Part shown: piece by piece, positions 57,713 through 64,000 of the stretch
How the letters are laid out: the number at the start of each line of letters is the position of its first letter
How positions within the stretch are numbered: position 1 is the stretch's first letter
Assembly: GCF_022012415.1 (NCBI RefSeq)
Contig: NZ_JAKLTR010000016.1
Span: forward strand, 62,001 to 126,000
Length of the DNA stretch: 64,000 nt
Reading direction: 5' to 3'
Source of the DNA: Terrimonas ginsenosidimutans
GTDB lineage: Bacteria; Bacteroidota; Bacteroidia; Chitinophagales; Chitinophagaceae
Position numbers and translations under genes: made by a program
The notes under the pieces: model-generated
Seen by the model: only the letters and a program-made list of their open reading frames with translations
Told to the model about the DNA's origin: nothing
The model's database searches: none

Positions 57713-57848
57713 AGCGTCGAATAAATGTGATGTTTATATTTTTAATCCATGGACTGGTGATTTTGTTGAGTTAAAAAAGATGAAAAAAGATCACTGGCGT
57801 TATAAAGACCGTAGCAGGTTTACAATGCTTATACCTGATAAAAATTAA
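57699..57848 (+). CDS. Small protein overlapping the truncated gene
   Basis: A 49-residue ORF (MATIRASNKCDVYIFNPWTG to FTMLIPDKN) starts 14 bases inside the previous frame, suggesting coupling to the truncated gene. The sequence has a plausible small-fold composition. It could be an immunity or partner gene, but no family is recognised. Confidence 0.4.
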   Translation: MATIRASNKCDVYIFNPWTGDFVELKKMKKDHWRYKDRSRFTMLIPDKN

Positions 57849-57887
57849 CGGGTAGATACATGGTTGAAATAAATTTACTAGATGTAA

Positions 57888-58127
57888 TTAAGCACAGGCG
57901 ATTCGGTATTTAAAGCTTGGTGACGCGAGGCGGATCTCTTTCATTCCTTTTGCTGCGCGGCCGAACTCGGCTGCGTTTTCACGTGTACGTTCATAACGTT
58001 CATCGTTTTTGATCCTCTTGCCATCGAGGCCCTGACTGTCGCGAGCCATAAACCCATCTTTGCTTTTGTAATAGGTTATGCCACCGATACGGCCAGTTAA
58101 TTTGTTGGCAGATTTTTGTCTTCCCAA
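57888..58127 (-). CDS. Conserved hypothetical of Bacteroidota elements, C-terminally shortened
   Basis: The 79-residue product (MGRQKSANKLTGRIGGITYY) has the N-terminal block found in longer (about 200 residues) proteins of Bacteroidota: KDGFMARDSQGLDGKRIKND and RTRENAAEFGRAAKG. It stops at residue 79 with ASPSFKYRIACA, which does not fit, so the gene is likely cut at its 3' end. Family role is unknown. Upstream of its start lies the phased ACGCTT array. Confidence 0.6.
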   Translation of the reverse strand: MGRQKSANKLTGRIGGITYYKSKDGFMARDSQGLDGKRIKNDERYERTRENAAEFGRAAKGMKEIRLASPSFKYRIACA

Positions 58128-58335
58128 ATTTTAAAAATTAAAAGTGTTAATCAATGCGGGATGTATACCTCCCTGGTTAATCGCAATTGCAACACAAAGG
58201 TAAAACCACGAGCAGGGGGCTCCAAGAGAGATGGACGTTTTGGAACCTATTGGTGCGTTTTGACTCCTTTTGGTACCATTTGACCGCAATCGTATGAGTG
58301 GAAGATTGCTTAAGCCTGGATAAGTGCAAGCTCAA

Positions 58336-58450
58336 ACGCTTCCAGACGCTTCCCAAACGCTTCCTGAATACTAGCTGAACGAATAAACGACGCTTCCCTA
58401 ACGCTTACAAGACGCTTACCAGACGCTTGCTCCCGCTGAAAAGAACGCTT
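58336..58450 (+). repeat. Eight ACGCTT motifs in 11-base phase
   Basis: ACGCTT begins at 58336, 58346, 58357, 58390, 58401, 58412, 58423 and 58445. Steps are 10, 11, 33, 11, 11, 11 and 22 bases, so all copies lie on nearly the same face of the helix. Most are followed by CC or AC. The array lies in a 400-base gene-free region. TTTTGG(A/T)ACC motifs at 58238 and 58268 lie just before it. Confidence 0.7.
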
Positions 58451-58663
58451 CACTCACGAAGAATAACACAAATTCTATCGAAACAGGTTGCTTAGGTATG
58501 GGGTTAATTCTTTTTTTGGTGTGCTTGTAATAAAAAGGATTTCTTAAAGACTAACATATGTCGAGAGCTGCTGCCCCTCTGACTTCTGATACGGAGTTCG
58601 TTAAAAAAAAGTTTGTGGAGTGTGTAATAAAATCGCTTTTTCAAAGACTAATCTAAAAAGGAA

Positions 58664-58873
58664 TTGTCTGAAGGTTCTCAAGTAGTGCAATGTGAAGAGA
58701 AACGCAATTTCAGCCGCCACAAGGTCGACCACAGTAAACATTTTTTCTGTTTGAATGATCCAAAAGGCGACGCAATAGGTTCGAGTCAAGGCTATGTAAC
58801 TTTTGCCGGGGTCCGGAAAGCAATACGGGCAGTGAAGAAGCATTCTGTCATGGCACAGATTATCAGAGAGTGA
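58664..58873 (+). CDS. Doubtful small ORF
   Basis: A TTG-started frame of 69 residues (SEGSQVVQCEEKRNFSRHKV to SVMAQIIRE) follows a 32-residue ATG ORF at 58558-58656. They may be parts of one broken gene. No family is recognised and the start is weak. Confidence 0.25.
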   Translation: MSEGSQVVQCEEKRNFSRHKVDHSKHFFCLNDPKGDAIGSSQGYVTFAGVRKAIRAVKKHSVMAQIIRE

Positions 58874-59253
58874 GGCGGGTACACAATCTCTTGCAATGCA
58901 GTTTCGCCTACGAGGTGAAAGTTCGCAGGGGAGGTGCCTAGGAGGGCGACGCCCCTAAGGACAGATTTGTCGCTACGATCCTCCAACACTGTAGGATTTT
59001 AAAAGTAGAATGATTGTAGGTTAGTGGCGGAGTTACCTGAAATCTTAATCTATTATGAACAACAAACTGTCCTGAACAGAAAGGCACTGTCCGCTTGTAG
59101 AAAACAACCTGACTCGTATAATATTTATCAATTTTGCTGCAATGAGTGGTATGAAAGGTTTATAAGAAAGAGAACAGGCGAACAAAATTTACTAGATAAG
59201 CACCAAATGATGAACGCCTGTTAACTTCAGAATCATGAACGCCCTCTCTCCCT
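58874..59253. other. Gap with no convincing gene
   Basis: A GTG-started frame of 66 residues at 59024-59224 reads AELPEILIYYEQQTVLNRKA but shows no motif or support. Nothing else is seen. Confidence 0.4.
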
Positions 59254-60765
59254 CTACAACTTCAAAAACTGCGCAGACCGGTCATTAACCTTCAGCAGAT
59301 ATTGCCCTTTGGGGAGCGATCGAACATCCAATGAATTATTTGTTGGGATGATTCCTGATTTTACTTGGAGCCCCATAACATTTAAGATCTGGTAAACCGG
59401 CGGCGCATCACCAGCGAGGCCTTTAACAGTTATCCAATCATTCGTGGGGTTTGGATAAACGGTTAGTGTGGTGTTTAGCGCTGCATGGAGCATTATCGTT
59501 TTTGAATACGCAAATTGTCCATTAATATCTACCTGTTTTAACCGGTAAAAGGAAGTCCCGGCGAGTGGTTGTTGATCGGTAAACCCGTAAGCCGCCCCAT
59601 TGGCTCCGCCAGGTGAAGCAGGTACAATGCCGATCTTTACGAATGCCTGACCATCAGAGCTTCTTTCAATTTCGAAATGTAGGTTATCGCTTTCAGTGGC
59701 TGTCTCCCAGTCTAAACGATTGGTCCCCTCTAATACTCTACCGGAAAAGGAAAGCCATCTCACTGGTAACGGCCCCATCGTACCGGAAGTCATCACGCGT
59801 GTTCCATTGGCGGAAGGATTGATCGAGGTGGCTACCCACATACCGTTGCCATAGCCCAGTCCCCGCCACGGATTGTCCGCAGTAGAGGCTCGGCTTGTCC
59901 AGGCAATTCCATCCGGACTCGTCATGATGCGATTGCCGGTGCCATTGAGGGAGAGTGCTACAAATAGGCCGCCACCGTACTTAACTACGCGCCAGTTATT
60001 ATCGACCGGGGTATTGCGGAGTGTCCAGGTGATGCCATCTGGACTGGTCATCACGCGTTGTCCTGTTCCTGCGGCTCTTACCGCGACGAAAAGGTTATTG
60101 CCAAAATCGACTCCCCACCATCCGGTTGTACCAGCAATCGCACGTACCGTCCAGTTGATCCCATCTGTACTGGTCACGACCGGCTCTGTCGAAGATTGCG
60201 AAACGCCGACATAAGTACCGTTACCGTAGGTGACAGCACCCCAGGTTGCTGCGGGGACACCTGTTCCTGCAGTCCAGTTGATCCCGTCGGTGCTGGTCAT
60301 TGATCGGAGTGTTCCCAACTGAGCCAGGGCTACGAACCGGCCATTACCATACGTGAGCGCGGTCCATTGACTGCCATTGTCCGCAGACGAGCGAAGAGTC
60401 CAAGTGATCCCGTCCGGGCTTGTCATAACAGTATTAGGGCTCGCACTTGCTGTCCCAACTGCTACAAATAAATTTCCGCCAAAAGCCACAGCAGCCCAAA
60501 CATTGTCGGCAGGCGTAGTTTGGGTAACCCAATTGATGCCGTCTACACTTGTCATGACCCTGTTCCCCGTGCCGGAGGATGCGGTGGCAACAAAACGACC
60601 ATTGCCGTAAGCAACACTGAGCCATGCGTTCTCTGCAGGGTAAGAACGGGCAGTCCAGGTAATACCTGTTTGAGCACAAATAGAAGTAAATAAAAATGTC
60701 AGAAAGAAAATACTGATCAATAATCTTAAAAGTCCAATCTTCGTTTGTTGGTTGATTGCTGTCAT
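59254..60765 (-). CDS. T9SS-exported seven-repeat propeller protein
   Basis: I start at ATG 60765 (MTAINQQTKIGLLRLLISIF), which gives a signal peptide ending near SICAQ; upstream frame extension lacks a signal. Seven repeats of about 43 residues follow (pattern WxxVAYGNGRFVA ... MTSPDGITW), which fits one seven-bladed beta-propeller. A linker (RWLSFSGRVLEGTNRLDWETATESDNLHFEIERSSDG) leads to the type A T9SS tail (LTVYPNPTNDW to QYLLKVNDRSAQFLKL). The 503-residue protein is probably attached to the cell surface. It is a smaller cousin in layout to the giant protein at 45-53 kb. Confidence 0.88.
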   Translation of the reverse strand: MTAINQQTKIGLLRLLISIFFLTFLFTSICAQTGITWTARSYPAENAWLSVAYGNGRFVATASSGTGNRVMTSVDGINWVTQTTPADNVWAAVAFGGNLFVAVGTASASPNTVMTSPDGITWTLRSSADNGSQWTALTYGNGRFVALAQLGTLRSMTSTDGINWTAGTGVPAATWGAVTYGNGTYVGVSQSSTEPVVTSTDGINWTVRAIAGTTGWWGVDFGNNLFVAVRAAGTGQRVMTSPDGITWTLRNTPVDNNWRVVKYGGGLFVALSLNGTGNRIMTSPDGIAWTSRASTADNPWRGLGYGNGMWVATSINPSANGTRVMTSGTMGPLPVRWLSFSGRVLEGTNRLDWETATESDNLHFEIERSSDGQAFVKIGIVPASPGGANGAAYGFTDQQPLAGTSFYRLKQVDINGQFAYSKTIMLHAALNTTLTVYPNPTNDWITVKGLAGDAPPVYQILNVMGLQVKSGIIPTNNSLDVRSLPKGQYLLKVNDRSAQFLKL

Positions 60766-60999
60766 AAGAAATGAAAGTTGAATGATAAATAGGTAAGGGT
60801 TAACACTGAGAACGATGGGAAAACCGCGTTTCAACGTTGTGTCAGGTGTATCAAAAATAGTGCAAAGCATTGCAAGGCCCATGAGTGCTCTTCTCGTGAG
60901 GCAGGTCGATGCTGTCCTCGATCCGCGTGTTGTCATCAAATATTCATGGGTAGGCGATAATAAACACCAATCAATAATAACGGTTGGATCATCTTTTTA

Positions 61000-61119
61000 A
61001 TGGATGATAAGAAATGGTACCGAAGAAAAATAGAAGAAGAAAAAACGTCTCTGGTAAAGCTGAAGTCGCGCAACAAAGAAAAGAATTTCACCCGCAGAAA
61101 AATCAATCCGGGAAAATAA
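61000..61119 (+). CDS. Possible 39-residue basic protein
   Basis: An ATG frame reads MDDKKWYRRKIEEEKTSLVK and ends KNFTRRKINPGK. It is highly charged and helical, in the 467-base gap between two minus-strand genes. Short basic ORFs of this kind can be real but there is no further support. Confidence 0.35.
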   Translation: MDDKKWYRRKIEEEKTSLVKLKSRNKEKNFTRRKINPGK

Positions 61120-61231
61120 ACACACCGCCGGGGATTTTGCATTGTCTCCTCTGACTTGGTCCGAGATAATATTTTCCACCATCGATAGAATTACTCCGCT
61201 TGCTCTTCCGCATAATGACTAGAGGCAGTAC

Positions 61232-61567
61232 TCAATTTTTGAGTGTGTCCAGCCACTGTTTCGACATGGTTCGCAGTTGTTCCCAAAAAGGAGATTCCTG
61301 CAATTCTTCCAGGATTGTTTGCTGACTATTCTCCGGAGGGAACTGATCCATCCACTCATTGATCGCACTTAGTTGTTTCCATTGATCTGAACTAAAGGCA
61401 TCAGGAAAATTTCCCAATATGACCTGGTACCAATTGTCAAAATCAAGCAACAACTCATCGGTCACCACCACGGAAGTTTCGTACAAGGTGGCTTGCTTAT
61501 CTGCGGGAAGTGACAGAGCGACTACCGATTCTTTTAATAGTCTGATTACGTCTTCGCGAGTGGTCAT
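61232..61567 (-). CDS. Small acidic protein, function unknown
   Basis: I use ATG 61567 (MTTREDVIRLLKESVVALSL), giving 111 residues; the frame is open 60 bases upstream but begins with unlikely residues. It is acidic and helical, with DFDNWYQVILGNFPDAFSSDQW in the middle and LRTMSKQWLDTLKN at the end. Size and acidity resemble immunity proteins; there is no toxin next to it. No family is claimed. Confidence 0.5.
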   Translation of the reverse strand: MTTREDVIRLLKESVVALSLPADKQATLYETSVVVTDELLLDFDNWYQVILGNFPDAFSSDQWKQLSAINEWMDQFPPENSQQTILEELQESPFWEQLRTMSKQWLDTLKN

Positions 61568-61787
61568 GGAATGTTTTATCGAAGGTAAGAACGTATTCAG
61601 TGAAATAATCAAATTATAGCTGATCAAGCTATTTCATCAGTAACGTTTGTCCGCCATTTTTGTGCAATAATTCAGACAGTGTCGGAAATTATTAGAGGCA
61701 TCCGTTTTTTGTTAGAAGAAGAGACGACGCAAAAGCTATTCTGAAGAAAGTTGGCCTGCCTGCGGAACTGACAGTTAAAACAGCTAA

Positions 61788-61943
61788 GTGAATATTTATC
61801 AGATTGGGATAAAAGCCATCACCCTGGTGGCTTTGTTGTTTGTGATGATGTGCTCGCCATTACTTCTATACTACGATGAACTAAAGTACAACGCCAGGAC
61901 TTCATTAGTATGCTGCCTGGGCTGCCTTCTTCGCAGAAATTAA
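61788..61943 (+). CDS. Doubtful 51-residue hydrophobic ORF
   Basis: A GTG frame (NIYQIGIKAITLVALLFVMM) overlaps the end of an upstream open frame (KKVGLPAELTVKTAK) by one codon step. It may be the remnant of a small membrane protein. Weak evidence only. Confidence 0.25.
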   Translation: MNIYQIGIKAITLVALLFVMMCSPLLLYYDELKYNARTSLVCCLGCLLRRN

Positions 61944-62060
61944 TATCACTCTGCGAGAACATTTTTGAACATCATCGATTGTTCTGCAATCAGTATTTCG
62001 AAAACTCCTTCATCCATAAAACTGAAATAGCCTTCTCTGAAATGATCAGGTGAAAGCCTG

Positions 62061-62079
62061 CCCCGGGCTTGACCCGGGG
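62061..62079. repeat. CCCGGG palindrome inside radC, second site
   Basis: CCCCGGGCTTGACCCGGGG, a 7-bp stem around a 5-base loop, sits between the codons for FVNLRL and HLIISE. It shares the CCCGGGC-N-ACCCGGG core with the other copy. Confidence 0.85.
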
Positions 62080-62284
62080 AGCAGTCTGAGATTTACGAAT
62101 TCACTTCCTTTCATCAATTGTTGCGTGATCGATTTGTCTGCCGGCGATGGTTTTAGCCGGCCGCTGGGATGGTTGTGAATGGCGACAATGGAGGAGGCGT
62201 TTTGTTGCAGCGCCAGGCTGTATACTTCACGTGGATCGATCAGTACTTTGTTCTGTGTGCCTAATGCGAGGAGTTCAAGAGCTT

Positions 62285-62327
62285 GTCCCGGGCAACGACC
62301 CGGGATGGCAGACAGTTTGCCCGGGAC
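62285..62327. repeat. CCCGGG palindrome inside radC, first site
   Basis: GTCCCGGGCAA (62285) pairs exactly with TTGCCCGGGAC (ending 62327). Inside lies ACCCGGG, so the copy also contains CCCGGGCAACGACCCGGG. It replaces the coding text between FWILCL and ELLALG. Confidence 0.85.
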
Positions 62328-62496
62328 CGAGGCAGAGGATCCAGAAGTGTTCACGTGCGCGGTCGCGTTTGGAGCAGCGGCGGAGGATGGGCTGCATGAG
62401 GTGGAAGATGTCGGCGGAGGATTGGATGTGGATCTTTTGGTGGGGGCGGAGACGGATGGTCATGGGGTGTTGTTTTTGGAGTTAATGAATTGCGTA

Positions 62497-62541
62497 AGGC
62501 CCCCTCTAAATCTCCCCTGAAGGGCGAGATTTAGAGGGGGC
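62497..62541. repeat. Hairpin with CCCCCTCTAAATCTC arms
   Basis: GCCCCCTCTAAATCTCCCC pairs with GGGCGAGATTTAGAGGGGGC around TGAA. The outermost bases are again GCGTA (62492) and TACGC (62548), as in families B and D. It lies between the LytTR-like gene end and the radC start. Confidence 0.85.
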
Positions 62542-62542
62542 T

Positions 62543-63382
62543 CTACGCCGCAGCAGTTTGCTTCCTAATCCAAATAAAACGTTCCTCCGGCAGTAATGCG
62601 TTCATTTGCTGTATGGAAACGGCTGGCTTGTGAATTTGAGTCAGTGTGTGTAACTGTACGTGATCATCTATAGCAGCCAGGCATACGATCTTATCGTGAT
62701 CAATTCTCGCGAATTTTCCATTTGATACAATAAAGAAAAATCCCTGAATAGTCCCGCCTCCTGTCATGCTGTCTTCGTTACTCACTTCTACCGCCTCATT
62801 CGTGCCGGCTTCTTCCGCCGCCGGTATTCTCCCTGTGACGTACAGCAGCCAAACCGCATCCTGCAGGCGATGTAACAGGAGTACGATAAAGCCGATTTGC
62901 TTTTCAGACATGGTGGTGTATGGTGAACCTTCGCCTAGCGAGGATTCAAGGAGACCGCTGATAGCATTCTTCCAGTCGTCGATCGGTTGAAAGCGAAAGA
63001 ATTCTTCGAGAACGGTTTCCGGGTTGCACCATTCATGCGGGTGAAGGTGGGAAGGAAAATCATCCCAATCGTTGAGCAGGGGATAGATGTGCTGGAGTTG
63101 TTTAAAGACGCAGGGGCGGTAGGGTGTCACCTGGTGAGGGAAATGCTGGTGAAGCAGGTGAGCGGCATCCAGGAGGCGCTGGAGGTTGTTTTGGCAATGG
63201 AGGAGGCGGGCGATATTGGGTGTATAGGTTTCTGTTTCTTCATCGTCGAATTCAGCATCGGCGAAGGCGGCGTTGAAGAAGTTGGAAAGGCGGATGGAGT
63301 GGAAATGAAGGGTTTCATCGCCGAAGAAGGCGAGGAGGAGGGAGTGGAGTCGGGTGAGGTTTTTATTGGTGTTGTGTGTCAT
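62543..63382 (-). CDS. Hypothetical protein with LytTR-like C-terminal domain
   Basis: The 279-residue protein has an unrecognised helical N-terminal part with many His, Leu and Phe residues (LHCQNNLQRLLDAAHLLHQHF) and acidic clusters. The last 65 residues (GFFFIVSNGKFARIDHDKIV, then HVQLHTLTQIHKPAVSIQQM, then LLPEERFIWIRKQ) follow the LytTR pattern: an N-terminal strand, a hydrophobic DKI-type centre and the closing LPxxRFIxIRK motif. LytTR domains bind DNA in regulators. A receiver domain is missing, so the input signal is unknown. Similarity is weak and inferred. Confidence 0.55.
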   Translation of the reverse strand: MTHNTNKNLTRLHSLLLAFFGDETLHFHSIRLSNFFNAAFADAEFDDEETETYTPNIARLLHCQNNLQRLLDAAHLLHQHFPHQVTPYRPCVFKQLQHIYPLLNDWDDFPSHLHPHEWCNPETVLEEFFRFQPIDDWKNAISGLLESSLGEGSPYTTMSEKQIGFIVLLLHRLQDAVWLLYVTGRIPAAEEAGTNEAVEVSNEDSMTGGGTIQGFFFIVSNGKFARIDHDKIVCLAAIDDHVQLHTLTQIHKPAVSIQQMNALLPEERFIWIRKQTAAA

Positions 63383-63540
63383 GATGGTAAGGTTTAATGG
63401 TTGAGATTGTTGATAATGTAATCTACATAATAAAGTTTATATATTGTAAAATGCTATATAAATGTTATAATATGATGTATAATTCAGTGTCGCTGAATTT
63501 CTTAAAGAATTTTCTTTTCTTTAGATAGATATTGATCACG

Positions 63541-63768
63541 ATGGCAAAACGTATAAGACCTAAGAAACACCTTTATATTAACAGGATAAAAGCGGTTTTA
63601 GCAGATAAGAATAAGACCAGCGAGGAATTGCGAGCGCATTTTGGTGTAGCGCAGTCAACGGTTTCGAATTGGGTAACAAATACGATACAGCCGGATGTCT
63701 ATACGTTTTATGAGATAGCGAAGTTTTTGGATGTAGATATTAGGGAGTTGTTTGTGCCGACGAAGTAG
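63541..63768 (+). CDS. Small XRE-family helix-turn-helix protein
   Basis: ATG 63541 (MAKRIRPKKHLYINRIKAVL) is preferred over a TTG nine bases upstream. The 75-residue protein is nearly all HTH: RIKAVLADKNKTSEELRAHFGVAQSTVSNWVTNTIQPDVYTFYEIAKFLDVDIRELF. AT-rich DNA precedes it. It lies 86 bases before the AbiTii-like gene on the same strand and may regulate it. Confidence 0.88.
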   Translation: MAKRIRPKKHLYINRIKAVLADKNKTSEELRAHFGVAQSTVSNWVTNTIQPDVYTFYEIAKFLDVDIRELFVPTK

Positions 63769-63854
63769 TGTTGAATACCCCTGCCTGAATCTTGCCTAAA
63801 CAACACGTACTTATCTTCCGAACTAATCTTTACAAATTTTAATTCTAAAAATTA

Positions 63855-64000
63855 ATGGAGATTTCTAAATCAGAACATATAATAAGTCTCGCAAAAGAAA
63901 TTATAGACGACATAGAATTGTCTCGTTTAGGCCCACAATCATTACTTCTTAAAGCAACAAGACTTGCTCGTTATGCGGATGATGAAGAAACTCGACAGTG
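63855..64000 (+). CDS. AbiTii-like abortive infection protein, N-terminal part (3' cut by window)
   Basis: The visible 48 residues (MEISKSEHIISLAKEIIDDI to ATRLARYADDEETRQ) match the start of AbiTii domains: a helix, an EIIDDIELSRL turn and the LLLKATRLAR helix. AbiT-type systems stop phage growth by killing or halting the infected cell. The rest is outside the window, so no enzymatic part can be judged. The small XRE gene upstream gives a typical regulator-effector order. Confidence 0.7.
   Translation, partial: MEISKSEHIISLAKEIIDDIELSRLGPQSLLLKATRLARYADDEETRQ

Larger units (their letters stand above)
61946..62463 (-). pseudogene. RadC/JAMM-family gene split by two palindromes
   Basis: The N-terminal part (MTIRLRPHQKIHIQSSADIF to REHFWILCL) starts at 62463. 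A palindrome follows, then in a second frame ELLALGTQNKVLIDPREVYS and the JAMM metal site HNHPSGRLKPSPAD to FVNLRL. A second palindrome comes next, after which HLIISE and, in another frame, YFSFMDEGVFEILIAEQS complete a normal RadC C-terminus, ending at 61946. All RadC blocks are therefore present, but broken at both palindrome sites. RadC-like proteins of this type are common on Bacteroidota mobile elements. Confidence 0.8.

Noticed and set aside
58336-58450. CRISPR array
   Set aside because: The repeated unit is only 6-8 bases with 11-base steps; repeats and spacers are far too short and no cas genes are present.

Overview
The window comes from a Bacteroidota chromosome, most likely a Chitinophagaceae-like soil or rhizosphere bacterium. 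The signs are a SusC/SusD pair, a hybrid two-component regulator with AraC-type output, type IX secretion (T9SS) tail domains, CATATTTG-like -7 promoter elements and weak Shine-Dalgarno signals. The genus cannot be fixed from sequence alone.

Bases 1-7.9 kb are ordinary chromosome: the end of an outer-membrane beta-barrel protein, a nucleoid-associated protein, a SET protein, a NUDIX hydrolase, a DUF2235 hydrolase, an N-acetylmuramoyl-L-alanine amidase and CutC. Bases 8-39 kb form a carbohydrate-utilisation region around a hybrid two-component regulator (12.8-16.8 kb). On its minus-strand side lie a phosphomannose-isomerase-like protein, a sugar porter and a glycosylasparaginase. Divergently on the plus strand lie four DUF1553/DUF1501/NHL/cytochrome genes, then SusC-SusD, a heparinase II/III lyase, a GH88 hydrolase, a penicillin-acylase-family amidohydrolase and a GH2 beta-galactosidase. 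This suggests outer-membrane uptake and stepwise breakdown of an acidic or amide-bearing glycan, with hexose-phosphate entry through the isomerase. The DUF1553 and susC promoters share the same paired C-tract layout. Nearly every transcription unit here is followed by a large intergenic hairpin built from a few short repeated words.

At 39.3 kb a tRNA-Leu(CAG) marks the start of an island. The tRNA 3' end is repeated at 56.92 kb, and each copy is followed by the same truncated, frameshifted integrase N-terminus (98.5 % identical over 273 bp). The 17.5 kb between holds a frameshifted sigma factor, unknown membrane proteins, a 2791-residue T9SS surface protein with three seven-repeat FG-GAP propellers and twelve IPT/TIG domains, two decayed toxin-immunity cassettes, an XRE regulator, a SymE-like gene and a ruined CHC2 primase. 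From 57.3 kb to the end lies a second accessory stretch: truncated genes, an 11-bp-phased ACGCTT array, a T9SS propeller protein, a radC gene broken by two CCCGGG palindromes, a LytTR-like protein, an XRE regulator and the start of an AbiTii-like defence gene.
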